IMG/VR virus record: IMGVR_UViG_3300008107_008233
Coordinates: 1 to 57,523 of that record
Source: a virus
Direction: 5' to 3' (one strand)
DNA: 57,523 bases
Shown here piece by piece: positions 38,529 to 46,995 of the stretch. The notes beneath the pieces were generated by a model that was not told the origin of the DNA, ran no database searches, and worked only from the letters and a program-made list of their open reading frames with translations. The position numbers and the translations under genes were made by a program. The stretch's first letter is position 1; the number at the start of each line of letters is the position of its first letter.

Positions 38529-39223
38529 AAAAAATTCAAGTATTTTTAAGGCATTGTTATTATTCCAAAATTCAAGAAAGTCCCGGAAAACAAAGACCAA
38601 AATGGTGGGATAAAGAAAAAGTATTTCAGAATTTTAAGAACACCCTGAATCCAGAAACGACAGATTATACAATCGTATATGATGAGCATTATGGAGAAAG
38701 GCAAGATACATTCCTAAAGAATGAATCCAATGTTTATGAGGTCGATTGTGGAAAAGAATCTCAAAGTTTTATTAAAACAGTAAATCATATTCTTTCCCAA
38801 AACTTTGATGACGAAACTGTAATTTATTTTGTAGAAGACGATTATGTCCATCGTTCTGGTTGGGATAAAATTCTTTTGGATGGATTTACCTTACCAGTTG
38901 AGTATGTAACTCTTTATGATCATGGTGATAAGTATCAGGAGATGTATAAGGATTTTATGACCAAGGTTCTTCATACTGAATTATCTCATTGGATGCCGGT
39001 TCCATCCACAACTAATACCTTTGCAACTAAATTTAAATTTTTAAAAGAAGACAAAACGACTCATATCAAATACTCAATAAATTATGAACCATCATATGAT
39101 CATGGTAAATTTTTGGAACTACATAGTAATGGAAGAAATTTAATATCTTGTATTCCTGGGTATTCAACACACTGCGAATCAAATTTATTATCACCCTGCA
39201 TTGATTGGAAATCGTACCTATAG
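38525..39223 (+). CDS. Glycosyltransferase-like protein
   Basis: 232 residues. The middle (about 95-112) has DETVIYFVEDDYVHRSGWDK, the same metal-binding block as the gene at 37127. The N-terminus is QVFLRHCYYSKIQESPGKQR. The C-terminal region HIKYSINYEPSYDHG and SCIPGYSTHCESNLLSPC contains several Cys. It is probably a GT-A enzyme. The stop overlaps the next GTG start by one base. Confidence 0.65.
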   Translation: MKKIQVFLRHCYYSKIQESPGKQRPKWWDKEKVFQNFKNTLNPETTDYTIVYDEHYGERQDTFLKNESNVYEVDCGKESQSFIKTVNHILSQNFDDETVIYFVEDDYVHRSGWDKILLDGFTLPVEYVTLYDHGDKYQEMYKDFMTKVLHTELSHWMPVPSTTNTFATKFKFLKEDKTTHIKYSINYEPSYDHGKFLELHSNGRNLISCIPGYSTHCESNLLSPCIDWKSYL

Positions 39224-41910
39224 TGGCACATTTAGAACAAAGAAATTTTATAAAAAAAATAAAAACAAAGTTTCCAGATTTTTTTACTACTAAAATAGTA
39301 TTAGAAATAGGTAGTTTGTATCTTAACGGAACAATTAGAGATTTTTTTAATAAATGTACCTATGTTGGTTTGGATATTATTAAGGGACCTTGTGTAGATA
39401 TTATTTGTTCGGGGGAAAGTTATAATGCTCCCGATCAATCTTATGATGTAGTTTGCTCTACAGAATGTTTTGAACATACTCCTAAATGGGTTGACATATT
39501 TCAAAACATGATAAGATTGTGTAAAACTGATGGATTAGTTTTTTTTACTTGTGCATCTGAAGGAAGACCAGAGCATGGAACTCATAATAATGATCCTGGA
39601 GCATCATTATTAACTTTGGATTATTATAAAAATTTAAATGAAATAGATTTCACTTCAAAAATAAATTTTCAAGATTATTTTTCAGAATATCATTTTGAAT
39701 ATGATAGCAATAGTTTTGATTTATATTTTTATGGAATAAGATCTTCTAAAAATTACACAAATTTTAAAACTCATATGAATTGGAAAGATGTACCTGGATT
39801 TTTTGATTCAGATTTAGCATATAAATTAGCGGTAAATACTTTTCCCGAAGGATCTGTCTTTGTTGAGATAGGTTCTTGGATGGGAAAATCTGCTTCTTGT
39901 TTGGGGCAACTGATTAAAGAGTCCCAGAAGAGTATAAAGGTTTATGCGGTCGATACATTTGAAGGTAGTGAAGAACACACAGAACTTATCAAAGATATCG
40001 AAGATCATTCATCTTCTTTACTAAAACTTTTTAAGACATATACTTCATTGTGTGGAGTATCAAATATTGTGACTCCCATTCAGGGAGCAAGTTTAGATGT
40101 GGCATCTAAATTTAAAGATGAGAGTATTGATTTTATCTTTATCGATGCTTCACATGACTATGAAAATGTTTTAGCGGACATCATTGCTTGGTATCCCAAA
40201 CTTAAACCGGGTGGATTAATTGCCGGAGATGATTATGCTCCCTGTTGGGGTGGTGTCATTCAAGCAGTTAACGAATACTTTAAAAATAAAACCGTATTTT
40301 TTCTAAATGGAAATTTAGAATATACATATTCACAAAAAATTTGGCACTGGTGTCATACTAAACAATCAACTGGAGGTAAAAAAATGGACGTAACTCTTTA
40401 TGCAATTTGTAAAAACGAAGAAAAAAATGTAGAAAAATTTATTGAGAACTCTAAAAAGTTCTCACATACTGTAGTAGTTGATACTGGAAGTACTGATAAT
40501 ACAGTTCAACTTTTGAAAGATGCTGGTATTACTGTACATGAACATCCACAGACAAGAGATGAGTTTGATTTTTCTGTCGCAAGAAATCAAGCACTTTCTT
40601 ATGTTGAAACTGATTGGGCATTCTCTATAGATTTTAATGAGGATATTTCAGAATTATTTGTTGATGGTCTTGAAGTGATTGCTGAAGAATTTACTGCCTT
40701 TAAACATGAGAGGTATGATAAGACTGAAGGTGAAGAAGCAAAACCTGGACAAAATGCACATGTTAGGTTCCATAGAACTAAAAATTATACCTGGGCAAAT
40801 GCAATTCACGAAACACCAATGTTTATACCAACGGAAAAATATTTAAATGAAGTTTCTGTTGAGACAACAATTAAAATCACCAAGGAAGTAGAATCACATA
40901 ATATAGATAAGCAATTGTTTTATCTTTCAATTTGTGAAAGAGAATTTAAAAAAGATCCTTCCAATACTTATTTTCTTTGGTTTATTTTTAAACATTATTT
41001 TGAAGTTAAGAATTTCAAAAAAACTATTGAACTTGGAAAAGAATACCTGAATATTTCAAAACCATATTTTGATCCGACAAGAATTGATGTATTCATTATG
41101 ACTAGTATTGCTATGATTAATGCCCAAGAAATTCAGAAAGCCGCAAACTATGCATTCCATGCCGTAAGTGAGGCAATGAATATTGGAGGTGAAGTTATGG
41201 GTAAAGCATTTATTCATCTACTAGAGGTTGGAAAACTTACACAAAATCCAAACATCATAGTGTTTGCTTCTGCTTTTGCTCAAGAAACTTTAAATTTAAA
41301 AGAAAGAACCGATGCAATTGATAAGTTATTCCTTACCAATCTTGATGATACTCCAGCAACAGCATGGATTGGGCATCGTCAATTTGCCGAATGGATTGTT
41401 AAGTATCTTAACCCCGAAGTAATTGTTGATCTTGGTGTTGATTATGGATTTTCTACCTTCTCCTTTGCCATTCCTAGAATCGGAAAGGTTTATGGTATCG
41501 ATAACTTTAGTGGGGATGATTTTGTTGGACAGAAGGAGGCATATCCATTTGTATCCATGAAGAGAGAGAAGTTACATCTTCAAGATAATTTGGAGTTCAT
41601 TAATGGTGACTTCAACGAAGTGGCAAAAACTTGGGATAAACAAATTGATATTCTTCACATTGATGGTAGTCATCATTATGAGGATGTAAAGAAAGATTTT
41701 GAAACCTGGACTAAGTTTTTAAATGATGATGGAGTTATTCTACTTCATGATACTTGTATTGAAAATTTAAATGGTAATGAGTATGGTGTGAAGAAATTCT
41801 TTGATGAAATTGATCTTCCCAAATGTACTTTTACACACTGCTATGGTCTGGGTGTTGTTTCTAAAAATGAGAAACTAATTGAGATGATCAAAAATACATT
41901 TAATCTATGA
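39223..41910 (+). CDS. Four-domain methyltransferase-glycosyltransferase fusion
   Basis: GTG at 39223 overlaps the previous TAG by one base and gives MAHLEQRNFIKKIK, a natural N-terminus (895 aa). The TTG at 39205 is less likely. Domain 1 (about 1-190) is a class I SAM methyltransferase (VLEIGSL, 27-33). Domain 2 (about 195-380) is another (FVEIGSWMG near 212; FIDASHDYENV near 305). Domain 3 (about 388-590) is a GT2 glycosyltransferase (YAICKNEEKNVEKF, DTGSTDN, IDFNED), then a helical TPR-like linker. Domain 4 (about 720-895) is a third methyltransferase (VDLGVDYGFS; HIDGSHHYEDV). Domains 2 and 4 are of the macrocin/Methyltransf_24 type. The fusion suggests a sugar chain that is extended and methylated by one polypeptide. 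Confidence 0.85.
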   Translation: MAHLEQRNFIKKIKTKFPDFFTTKIVLEIGSLYLNGTIRDFFNKCTYVGLDIIKGPCVDIICSGESYNAPDQSYDVVCSTECFEHTPKWVDIFQNMIRLCKTDGLVFFTCASEGRPEHGTHNNDPGASLLTLDYYKNLNEIDFTSKINFQDYFSEYHFEYDSNSFDLYFYGIRSSKNYTNFKTHMNWKDVPGFFDSDLAYKLAVNTFPEGSVFVEIGSWMGKSASCLGQLIKESQKSIKVYAVDTFEGSEEHTELIKDIEDHSSSLLKLFKTYTSLCGVSNIVTPIQGASLDVASKFKDESIDFIFIDASHDYENVLADIIAWYPKLKPGGLIAGDDYAPCWGGVIQAVNEYFKNKTVFFLNGNLEYTYSQKIWHWCHTKQSTGGKKMDVTLYAICKNEEKNVEKFIENSKKFSHTVVVDTGSTDNTVQLLKDAGITVHEHPQTRDEFDFSVARNQALSYVETDWAFSIDFNEDISELFVDGLEVIAEEFTAFKHERYDKTEGEEAKPGQNAHVRFHRTKNYTWANAIHETPMFIPTEKYLNEVSVETTIKITKEVESHNIDKQLFYLSICEREFKKDPSNTYFLWFIFKHYFEVKNFKKTIELGKEYLNISKPYFDPTRIDVFIMTSIAMINAQEIQKAANYAFHAVSEAMNIGGEVMGKAFIHLLEVGKLTQNPNIIVFASAFAQETLNLKERTDAIDKLFLTNLDDTPATAWIGHRQFAEWIVKYLNPEVIVDLGVDYGFSTFSFAIPRIGKVYGIDNFSGDDFVGQKEAYPFVSMKREKLHLQDNLEFINGDFNEVAKTWDKQIDILHIDGSHHYEDVKKDFETWTKFLNDDGVILLHDTCIENLNGNEYGVKKFFDEIDLPKCTFTHCYGLGVVSKNEKLIEMIKNTFNL

Positions 41911-42677
41911 GGATTGCCCTTGAAAAAGGTTTATGGGAATCTGATTTTTTACTGAAAGAAATTTTACCAAAAGGAGAAGTTTCCCATAACTTAAATGAAC
42001 GTGGTGAGGTTTTAATCTTTGCCTCTAGAGCACATTCATTTAATGAGATTTTATCAATAGTTGAAAAATTAAAACCAAGGATTATAATTTGCCTTTCTGA
42101 TGAGTTGATTGTAGAAGACCTACAACAATTTAATCAGTTAGGTAATTATTGTGATTTATTCTTGAGACAATATCATCATCCACAGTATACTTATACTTCG
42201 AATACAATTCATATTCCTCTTGGATGTACGAATGGGTGTAAAGTTTTTAATGAAAGTAAGGTTTTGAATTGGTCTTTTCTTGGAGAAATTAAAAATGATA
42301 GACAAGAAATGTTAAATGAGTTTCATAAAATTTCAAAAAACTTTGTTGGAAGATCCGCACCAAAAGATTTGATGTGTAAGATATATTCCAAGTCTATCTT
42401 TGTTCCTTGTGGTCGTGGTAACTCTTCATTAGATTGCTTTCGCCTTTATGAGGCATCTATGAATGGTGCCATTCCTGTTGTAGTTGGTTCAAAGGAAGAA
42501 ATAGAATGCACCTTTATGTACGAAGAAAATCCTCCTTGGGTATTTGCGGAAACTTGGGGCGAGGCAGTGAAAAAGTGTCAATCCATGTTAGAATATGGTA
42601 TGAACAATACATCAATCTTAAATTGGTGGGAAAATAGAATTCAAAAAATTAAAAGCAAAGTACTAGAAGTATTATGA
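41907..42677 (+). CDS. Exostosin-like glycosyltransferase
   Basis: 256 residues, a close paralogue of the 335-aa protein at 3974. Shared blocks are LGNYCDLFLRQYHHPQ, then IPLGCTNGCK, LNWSFLGEIKNDRQ, and SIFVPCGRGNSSLDCFRLYE followed by GAIPVVVGSKEEI. These form the GT-B donor site of the exostosin family. It ends FAETWGEAVKKCQ like its paralogue. It overlaps both neighbours by 4 bases. Donor unknown. Confidence 0.8.
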   Translation: MRIALEKGLWESDFLLKEILPKGEVSHNLNERGEVLIFASRAHSFNEILSIVEKLKPRIIICLSDELIVEDLQQFNQLGNYCDLFLRQYHHPQYTYTSNTIHIPLGCTNGCKVFNESKVLNWSFLGEIKNDRQEMLNEFHKISKNFVGRSAPKDLMCKIYSKSIFVPCGRGNSSLDCFRLYEASMNGAIPVVVGSKEEIECTFMYEENPPWVFAETWGEAVKKCQSMLEYGMNNTSILNWWENRIQKIKSKVLEVL

Positions 42678-43042
42678 AAATTGTAATACCGGTTTCTGTG
42701 GGAGAGTTATTAGATAAAATTTCTATTCTCCAAATCAAATCTCTTTTTACCGATGATGAATATGTTCAAAAAGAATTGGAAGAGTTAAATTTAATTAAAA
42801 GTACTCTTACTCAATATACTTTAGAATATGAAGTGAGATTAAAAGTGGTGAATGAGAAACTTTGGAAAATAGAAGACAGGTTGAGAAAATTGGAGAAAGA
42901 ACAAAGATTTGACGAAGAGTTTATTGAACTTGCTCGTAGTGTTTATATTACCAATGATGAAAGGTCTGAAATAAAAAGAAAAATAAATGAGTTAACTAAC
43001 TCCGATTATAAAGAAATCAAATGTTATGCGACTTCTGATTGA
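42674..43042 (+). CDS. DUF6165-like helical protein of sugar loci
   Basis: 122 residues. The N-terminus IVIPVSVGELLDKISILQIK (3-22) matches small proteins found beside glycosyltransferases (DUF6165 type, by recognition). The remainder is one long charged helix, probably a coiled coil (VQKELEELNLIKSTL, VNEKLWKIEDRLRKLEKEQR). It may scaffold the enzymes. It is the last gene before a 62-base gap with a promoter. Confidence 0.65.
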   Translation: MKIVIPVSVGELLDKISILQIKSLFTDDEYVQKELEELNLIKSTLTQYTLEYEVRLKVVNEKLWKIEDRLRKLEKEQRFDEEFIELARSVYITNDERSEIKRKINELTNSDYKEIKCYATSD

Positions 43043-43052
43043 TTAAAAAACA

Positions 43053-43075
43053 TGCTATAATATAACTAATAAATA
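43053..43075 (+). promoter_or_regulatory. Extended -10 promoter plus late motif
   Basis: TGCTATAAT (43053-43061) is followed by AATAAATA (43068-43075) in the only sizeable gap of the sugar cluster. The next start is at 43105. Confidence 0.55.
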
Positions 43076-43104
43076 TCCACAATGAAACCTTTTTAATAAT
43101 TCAT

Positions 43105-44094
43105 ATGAATTTTGTAAAGCTTGCCATAGAAAATGGTGGTAGTATTCATCCATTAGTCATTCCATCAAAAGAGTTGAAAGGTCCTGCTCTAACTAATCCA
43201 TCGATATATCTGGATGGTGACAAGATCTTGGTCAATCTCAGAAATATTAACTATACTCTATATCATTCCGAAAAGAAGAAGTTTGAACATCACTGGGGTC
43301 CCCTAGTTTATATTCACCCAGAGAACGATTGTCGTCTTCGCACTAAAAATATTATGTGCGAAATGGATGAAAATATGAGAATTAAGAGATATCATCATAT
43401 TGATACTTCAAAATTCCCTGACAAAGAGCTTTGGGAGTTTGTTGGTCTAGAGGACTGTAGGATTGTTCGTTGGGATGGTAAATTATATATCTGTGGTGTC
43501 CGTAGAGATCTGGACACTATCGGTACTGGAAGAATGGAACTGTCTGAAATTGAAATTACAGAAGATGGCGTAAAAGAAATTAGTCAATATCGAATTCCTA
43601 TTCCAGGTCATGATGTTAATGGAGGATCCTATTGTGAAAAGAATTGGATGCCTATTGTTGACATGCCATTCCATTTTATCAAGTGGACTAATGGGACAGA
43701 AATCGTTAAGTTTAATATTAATGATGGCACAACAGAACAATATAAATTAACAGGATGGAGAAATCTTAATTGCATAGATCTTCGTGGAGGATCTCAAGTT
43801 ATTCCTTTAGATGATGAGCATAGATTTTGTCTTAATCATGAAACGTATTTGACTAGAAGTGAGCAAGATAGAAAGGATGGAGTATATCGTCACCGATTTG
43901 TTGTTTGGGATGATGATTGGGATATTGTTAAAGTTTCCAAGCAGTTTTCTTTCTTAAATGGTGAGATAGAATTCGCAGTTGGAATGACTGCATATAAAGA
44001 TGATTATCTAATTACGTTTGGTTATCAGGACAATGCTGCTTTTCTTCTTCGAGTACCGCAAGAATTTGTTAAAAGATTTATTTTTGAACCATGA
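43105..44094 (+). CDS. Five-bladed propeller, glycosidase/phosphorylase-like
   Basis: 329 residues. ALTNPSIYLDGDKILVNLRN (about 28-48), FVGLEDCRIVRWDGKLYICG (about 112-131), KNWMPIVDMPFHFIKW, and FAVGMTAYKDDYLITFGYQD make a repeated strand pattern like the GH43/GH130-type five-bladed propeller. Acidic residues in the LEDCR block occupy the site of catalytic or substrate-binding residues of GH130. It may bind or cleave a mannoside-like sugar, but it could be a non-catalytic relative. No signal peptide. Confidence 0.6.
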   Translation: MNFVKLAIENGGSIHPLVIPSKELKGPALTNPSIYLDGDKILVNLRNINYTLYHSEKKKFEHHWGPLVYIHPENDCRLRTKNIMCEMDENMRIKRYHHIDTSKFPDKELWEFVGLEDCRIVRWDGKLYICGVRRDLDTIGTGRMELSEIEITEDGVKEISQYRIPIPGHDVNGGSYCEKNWMPIVDMPFHFIKWTNGTEIVKFNINDGTTEQYKLTGWRNLNCIDLRGGSQVIPLDDEHRFCLNHETYLTRSEQDRKDGVYRHRFVVWDDDWDIVKVSKQFSFLNGEIEFAVGMTAYKDDYLITFGYQDNAAFLLRVPQEFVKRFIFEP

Positions 44095-44702
44095 TAATTT
44101 TTGATGTTGGTGCAAATACTGGAGAATCTACCAAAGAATATATTTCGGAAACAAATATAATATATGCATTTGAACCAATCCCACAATTGGTTGAGACTTA
44201 TTTGTTGCCTTTACAATCAATAAATTATTTTATAATCCAAAAGGCAGTTTCTGATTTTGATGGAACTGCATCTTTTAATATTGCCAAACAAGACCCATCT
44301 TTGACAGATGGTTCATTGTTTGGATGTAGTTCTCTTTATGAGTTTTCTGATAATCTAGATCAAACTTGGCCTGGTAGACAAGATTTTGAAGTAACTCAAA
44401 AGATAGATGTTGATATAATCAGAATGGATACCTTTATAAAGGAAGCGCACATTGCTAAAATTGATTATCTTCATTGTGATACTCAAGGAAATGATTTGAA
44501 AGTTTTAAAATCTTTTGGTGAATACATTGGATTTTTAAATTCTGGTAAAATAGAATGCGTAAAACAGAATAGTTTATACAAAGATGTTGATAATGATTTA
44601 GATTCTGTGGTTGATTTTTTGAAGACCAATGGATTTCAAATTAATGAAGTTCAAAGTAATGATAGTTTTGATAATGAAGTAAACGTTATATTCTCACGAT
44701 AA
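44091..44702 (+). CDS. FkbM-type methyltransferase
   Basis: 203 residues. IIFDVGANTGESTKEY (2-17) is the SAM-binding loop, YAFEPIPQLVETY (about 30-42) has the acidic residue that binds the SAM ribose, and IDYLHCDTQGNDLKVLKSF (about 123-141) is the FkbM family block. These O-methylate sugars. The start overlaps the previous stop as ATGA, and the end overlaps the next start as TAATG. Confidence 0.85.
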   Translation: MIIFDVGANTGESTKEYISETNIIYAFEPIPQLVETYLLPLQSINYFIIQKAVSDFDGTASFNIAKQDPSLTDGSLFGCSSLYEFSDNLDQTWPGRQDFEVTQKIDVDIIRMDTFIKEAHIAKIDYLHCDTQGNDLKVLKSFGEYIGFLNSGKIECVKQNSLYKDVDNDLDSVVDFLKTNGFQINEVQSNDSFDNEVNVIFSR

Positions 44703-45379
44703 TGAAAATAGCAGTTTGTTTATCTGGAGCAATTAAATATCCTGAAAAATCTTTGGCAAGTATTAAAAAGATTTATCCTAATGATTTTATAAAAGTCTTT
44801 ATTCACACTTGGGAAATTGAAAACATTAAAGAATATGGTAGAGATAGTTTCAGTGGAAAAATGGGTCTTTCTGGAATCGATGTCTTATCAGAGTATCAAT
44901 ATGAAGATATTTTAATAGAAAATTACACTGAAAAGAGACATATCTTTCAGGATATGTTTGATACTTTACAGTTTAAAGAATCTCATAGAAAAGATGTTGG
45001 ACTTATCAGTATGTATTATACACTCTTTAAAAGTAATCAATTAAAAATTTCATATGAAATCAAAAACAATATGATTTTTGATAGAGTTGTTCGTATGAGA
45101 TTCGATAGTGATTTTAAAGATAAAGATTTAATATTAAATGAAAGTCCAGACTGCATTCAGATCCCATCCGGAAATGATTATGCCGGAATTAATGATCAGT
45201 TCGCTGTGGGTCCTTCGGAAGATATGGATCATTACTGTAATGTTTTCAATAAACTTGAGGATCTTAAAGATATGGAATATAATCCAGAAAGATTATTGAT
45301 AACCTACTTTGATAGAAATCCTCTTAAAAACAAAGGAGTGCATAGGTTTGATTTTGACGTTGCAATAAATAATGGATAA
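44702..45379 (+). CDS. Glycosyltransferase-like protein, tandem copy 1
   Basis: 225 residues. N-terminal AVCLSGAIKYPEKSLASIKK, then FIKVFIHTWEI. A GT-A-like metal site is VVRMRFDSDFKDKDLIL (about 136-152), with INDQFAVGPSEDMDHY further on. It has the same layout as the next gene throughout, and the DNA at the start (AAATATCCTGAAAAATCTTT, against AAACATCCTGAAAAATCTTT) is almost unchanged. A recent tandem duplication is therefore likely. Donor unknown. Confidence 0.7.
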   Translation: MKIAVCLSGAIKYPEKSLASIKKIYPNDFIKVFIHTWEIENIKEYGRDSFSGKMGLSGIDVLSEYQYEDILIENYTEKRHIFQDMFDTLQFKESHRKDVGLISMYYTLFKSNQLKISYEIKNNMIFDRVVRMRFDSDFKDKDLILNESPDCIQIPSGNDYAGINDQFAVGPSEDMDHYCNVFNKLEDLKDMEYNPERLLITYFDRNPLKNKGVHRFDFDVAINNG

Positions 45380-45394
45380 TAAAAGTTTTAGGTA

Positions 45395-46069
45395 ATGAAA
45401 GTAGCAGTTTGTTTATCTGGAGCAATTAAACATCCTGAAAAATCTTTAGAAAGCCTTAAAAGAATTTATCCCAATGATTATCTAAAAGTTTTTATTCATA
45501 CTTGGAAAATCAAAAGTAATGTGGACTATCATTCAGATAGTTTTAGTGGAAGTTCTGGTCTAGTTGACTTAAATATTCTTTCAGAGTATAATGCAGATGA
45601 TATCTTAATAGAAAACTATAACATTAAAAGAAAAAAATTTAAATTTATGTATGAAAATTTAGAATTTTCATTTGAAGGTAGAGCTGATATTGGTGTTATG
45701 AGTATGTACTATTCTATTTTTAAATCCAATCAACTCAAACGTAAGTATGAGAGAAAAAATAAAATTTTATTTGATAAAGTTATTCGTATGAGATTTGATA
45801 GTGATTTCCGTGATAAAGATTTAATCCTCGATGAAAATATAAATGAGGTTCAAATTCCATTGGGAAAAGATTGGGCTGGGGTAAACGATCAATTTGCAAT
45901 CGGCCCTTCCAAACAGATGAACATCTATTCAAATCTTTTTAATAAGATTGATAAATTGCAAGATGGATCTTACAACCCAGAAAGATTTTTAAGAGATTAT
46001 CTATCTAGGAATGGTGTTTCTACTCAAAGATTTGAATTTCAAATCTATATTAATGGGGGAGATTTGTGA
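45395..46069 (+). CDS. Glycosyltransferase-like protein, tandem copy 2
   Basis: 224 residues, paralogous over its whole length to the preceding gene: AVCLSGAIKHPEKSLESLKR, VIRMRFDSDFRDKDLIL, VNDQFAIGPSKQMNIY, YNPERFLRDYL. The most different parts are the acceptor-side segments (about 45-90 and the C-terminus). That fits a change of acceptor after duplication. A 15-base gap separates the two copies. The end overlaps a GTG start. Confidence 0.7.
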   Translation: MKVAVCLSGAIKHPEKSLESLKRIYPNDYLKVFIHTWKIKSNVDYHSDSFSGSSGLVDLNILSEYNADDILIENYNIKRKKFKFMYENLEFSFEGRADIGVMSMYYSIFKSNQLKRKYERKNKILFDKVIRMRFDSDFRDKDLILDENINEVQIPLGKDWAGVNDQFAIGPSKQMNIYSNLFNKIDKLQDGSYNPERFLRDYLSRNGVSTQRFEFQIYINGGDL

Positions 46070-46968
46070 AAGTACTATTTGTTTTTTCATTTTCATATAA
46101 TGAATACCTTGCCGACTGCATTTATCATGGATTAATTGATTCGGGCGTTGATGTATATGAAACTCATTATCCTGGATACATGATGAGTGATTATGAGGAA
46201 CAATCCGGACAAGAACTTCGCGGTCTATATGGTAGGGGATTTACTCTTTATGGGAGAATGAATCACAAACCTCAGATTGATCCTCCTCATGTTATAATTG
46301 ATAAGATAAGATCAAAATTTTATGATGTGATCATTTATGGATGCGTCTATACGCATTTTATGATCTGTGATAGGCAATGTTTAGATTATCTCGATGAAGT
46401 TAGATCTCATTATCCTAGATCAAAAGTTCATTTCGTTGATGGATCTGATGATATTACTCATTTTTCACAAGAATATAATCTAGATCAGTATGGTATTGTT
46501 TGGAAAAGAGAATTAACTGATTATGTGTATGGGAATCCAATCTCTTTTGCCATACCTGAAGGTATATTAAGAACAACTTCGACAAAAAAAGAAGAAATTT
46601 TTCCATCAAAAATCAAAAGTCCAATTCCAGGTTTTCATAGTGATCCAAAAAAATATACATTTGATAATGAGAAAGAATATTATGATGCGTATGCCAGTGC
46701 TTTTTATGGATTTACATGTAAGAAAATGGGATGGGATTGTATGAGGCACTATGAGATTCTTGCAAACAGAACCATTCCATATTTTTATGATCTAGAAAAT
46801 TGTCCCGGAACAATTCTTACAGATTTTCCCAAGTATATGGTACTAGAAACAAACAAATATTCATGGAAAGGGCAAATTCCCTCTGATTATGAAGACTATA
46901 ATGAATATCTGTTTTCTTATACTAAAAAGAATTTAACAACTAAAAAATTAGTGAGCAGATTTTTTTAG
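46066..46968 (+). CDS. Putative glycosyltransferase (GT-B, exostosin-like end)
   Basis: GTG start after GGGGGAG, overlapping the previous stop as GTGA. 300 residues: KVLFVFSFSYNEYLADCIY at the N-terminus, then YDVIIYGCVYTHFMICDRQCLDYLDE, and VHFVDGSDDITHF. Near the end, SAFYGFTCKKMGWDCMRHYE and ILANRTIPYFYDLENCPG align in pattern with the exostosin donor block, though without CGRGN. Assignment is moderate. Confidence 0.6.
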   Translation: MKVLFVFSFSYNEYLADCIYHGLIDSGVDVYETHYPGYMMSDYEEQSGQELRGLYGRGFTLYGRMNHKPQIDPPHVIIDKIRSKFYDVIIYGCVYTHFMICDRQCLDYLDEVRSHYPRSKVHFVDGSDDITHFSQEYNLDQYGIVWKRELTDYVYGNPISFAIPEGILRTTSTKKEEIFPSKIKSPIPGFHSDPKKYTFDNEKEYYDAYASAFYGFTCKKMGWDCMRHYEILANRTIPYFYDLENCPGTILTDFPKYMVLETNKYSWKGQIPSDYEDYNEYLFSYTKKNLTTKKLVSRFF

Positions 46969-46995
46969 CATACATAAATGAGAGGAATTTAAAAC

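Noticed and set aside
43081-43096. Tiny ORF ATGAAACCTTTTTAA before the propeller gene
   Set aside because: Only four codons; not a credible gene.
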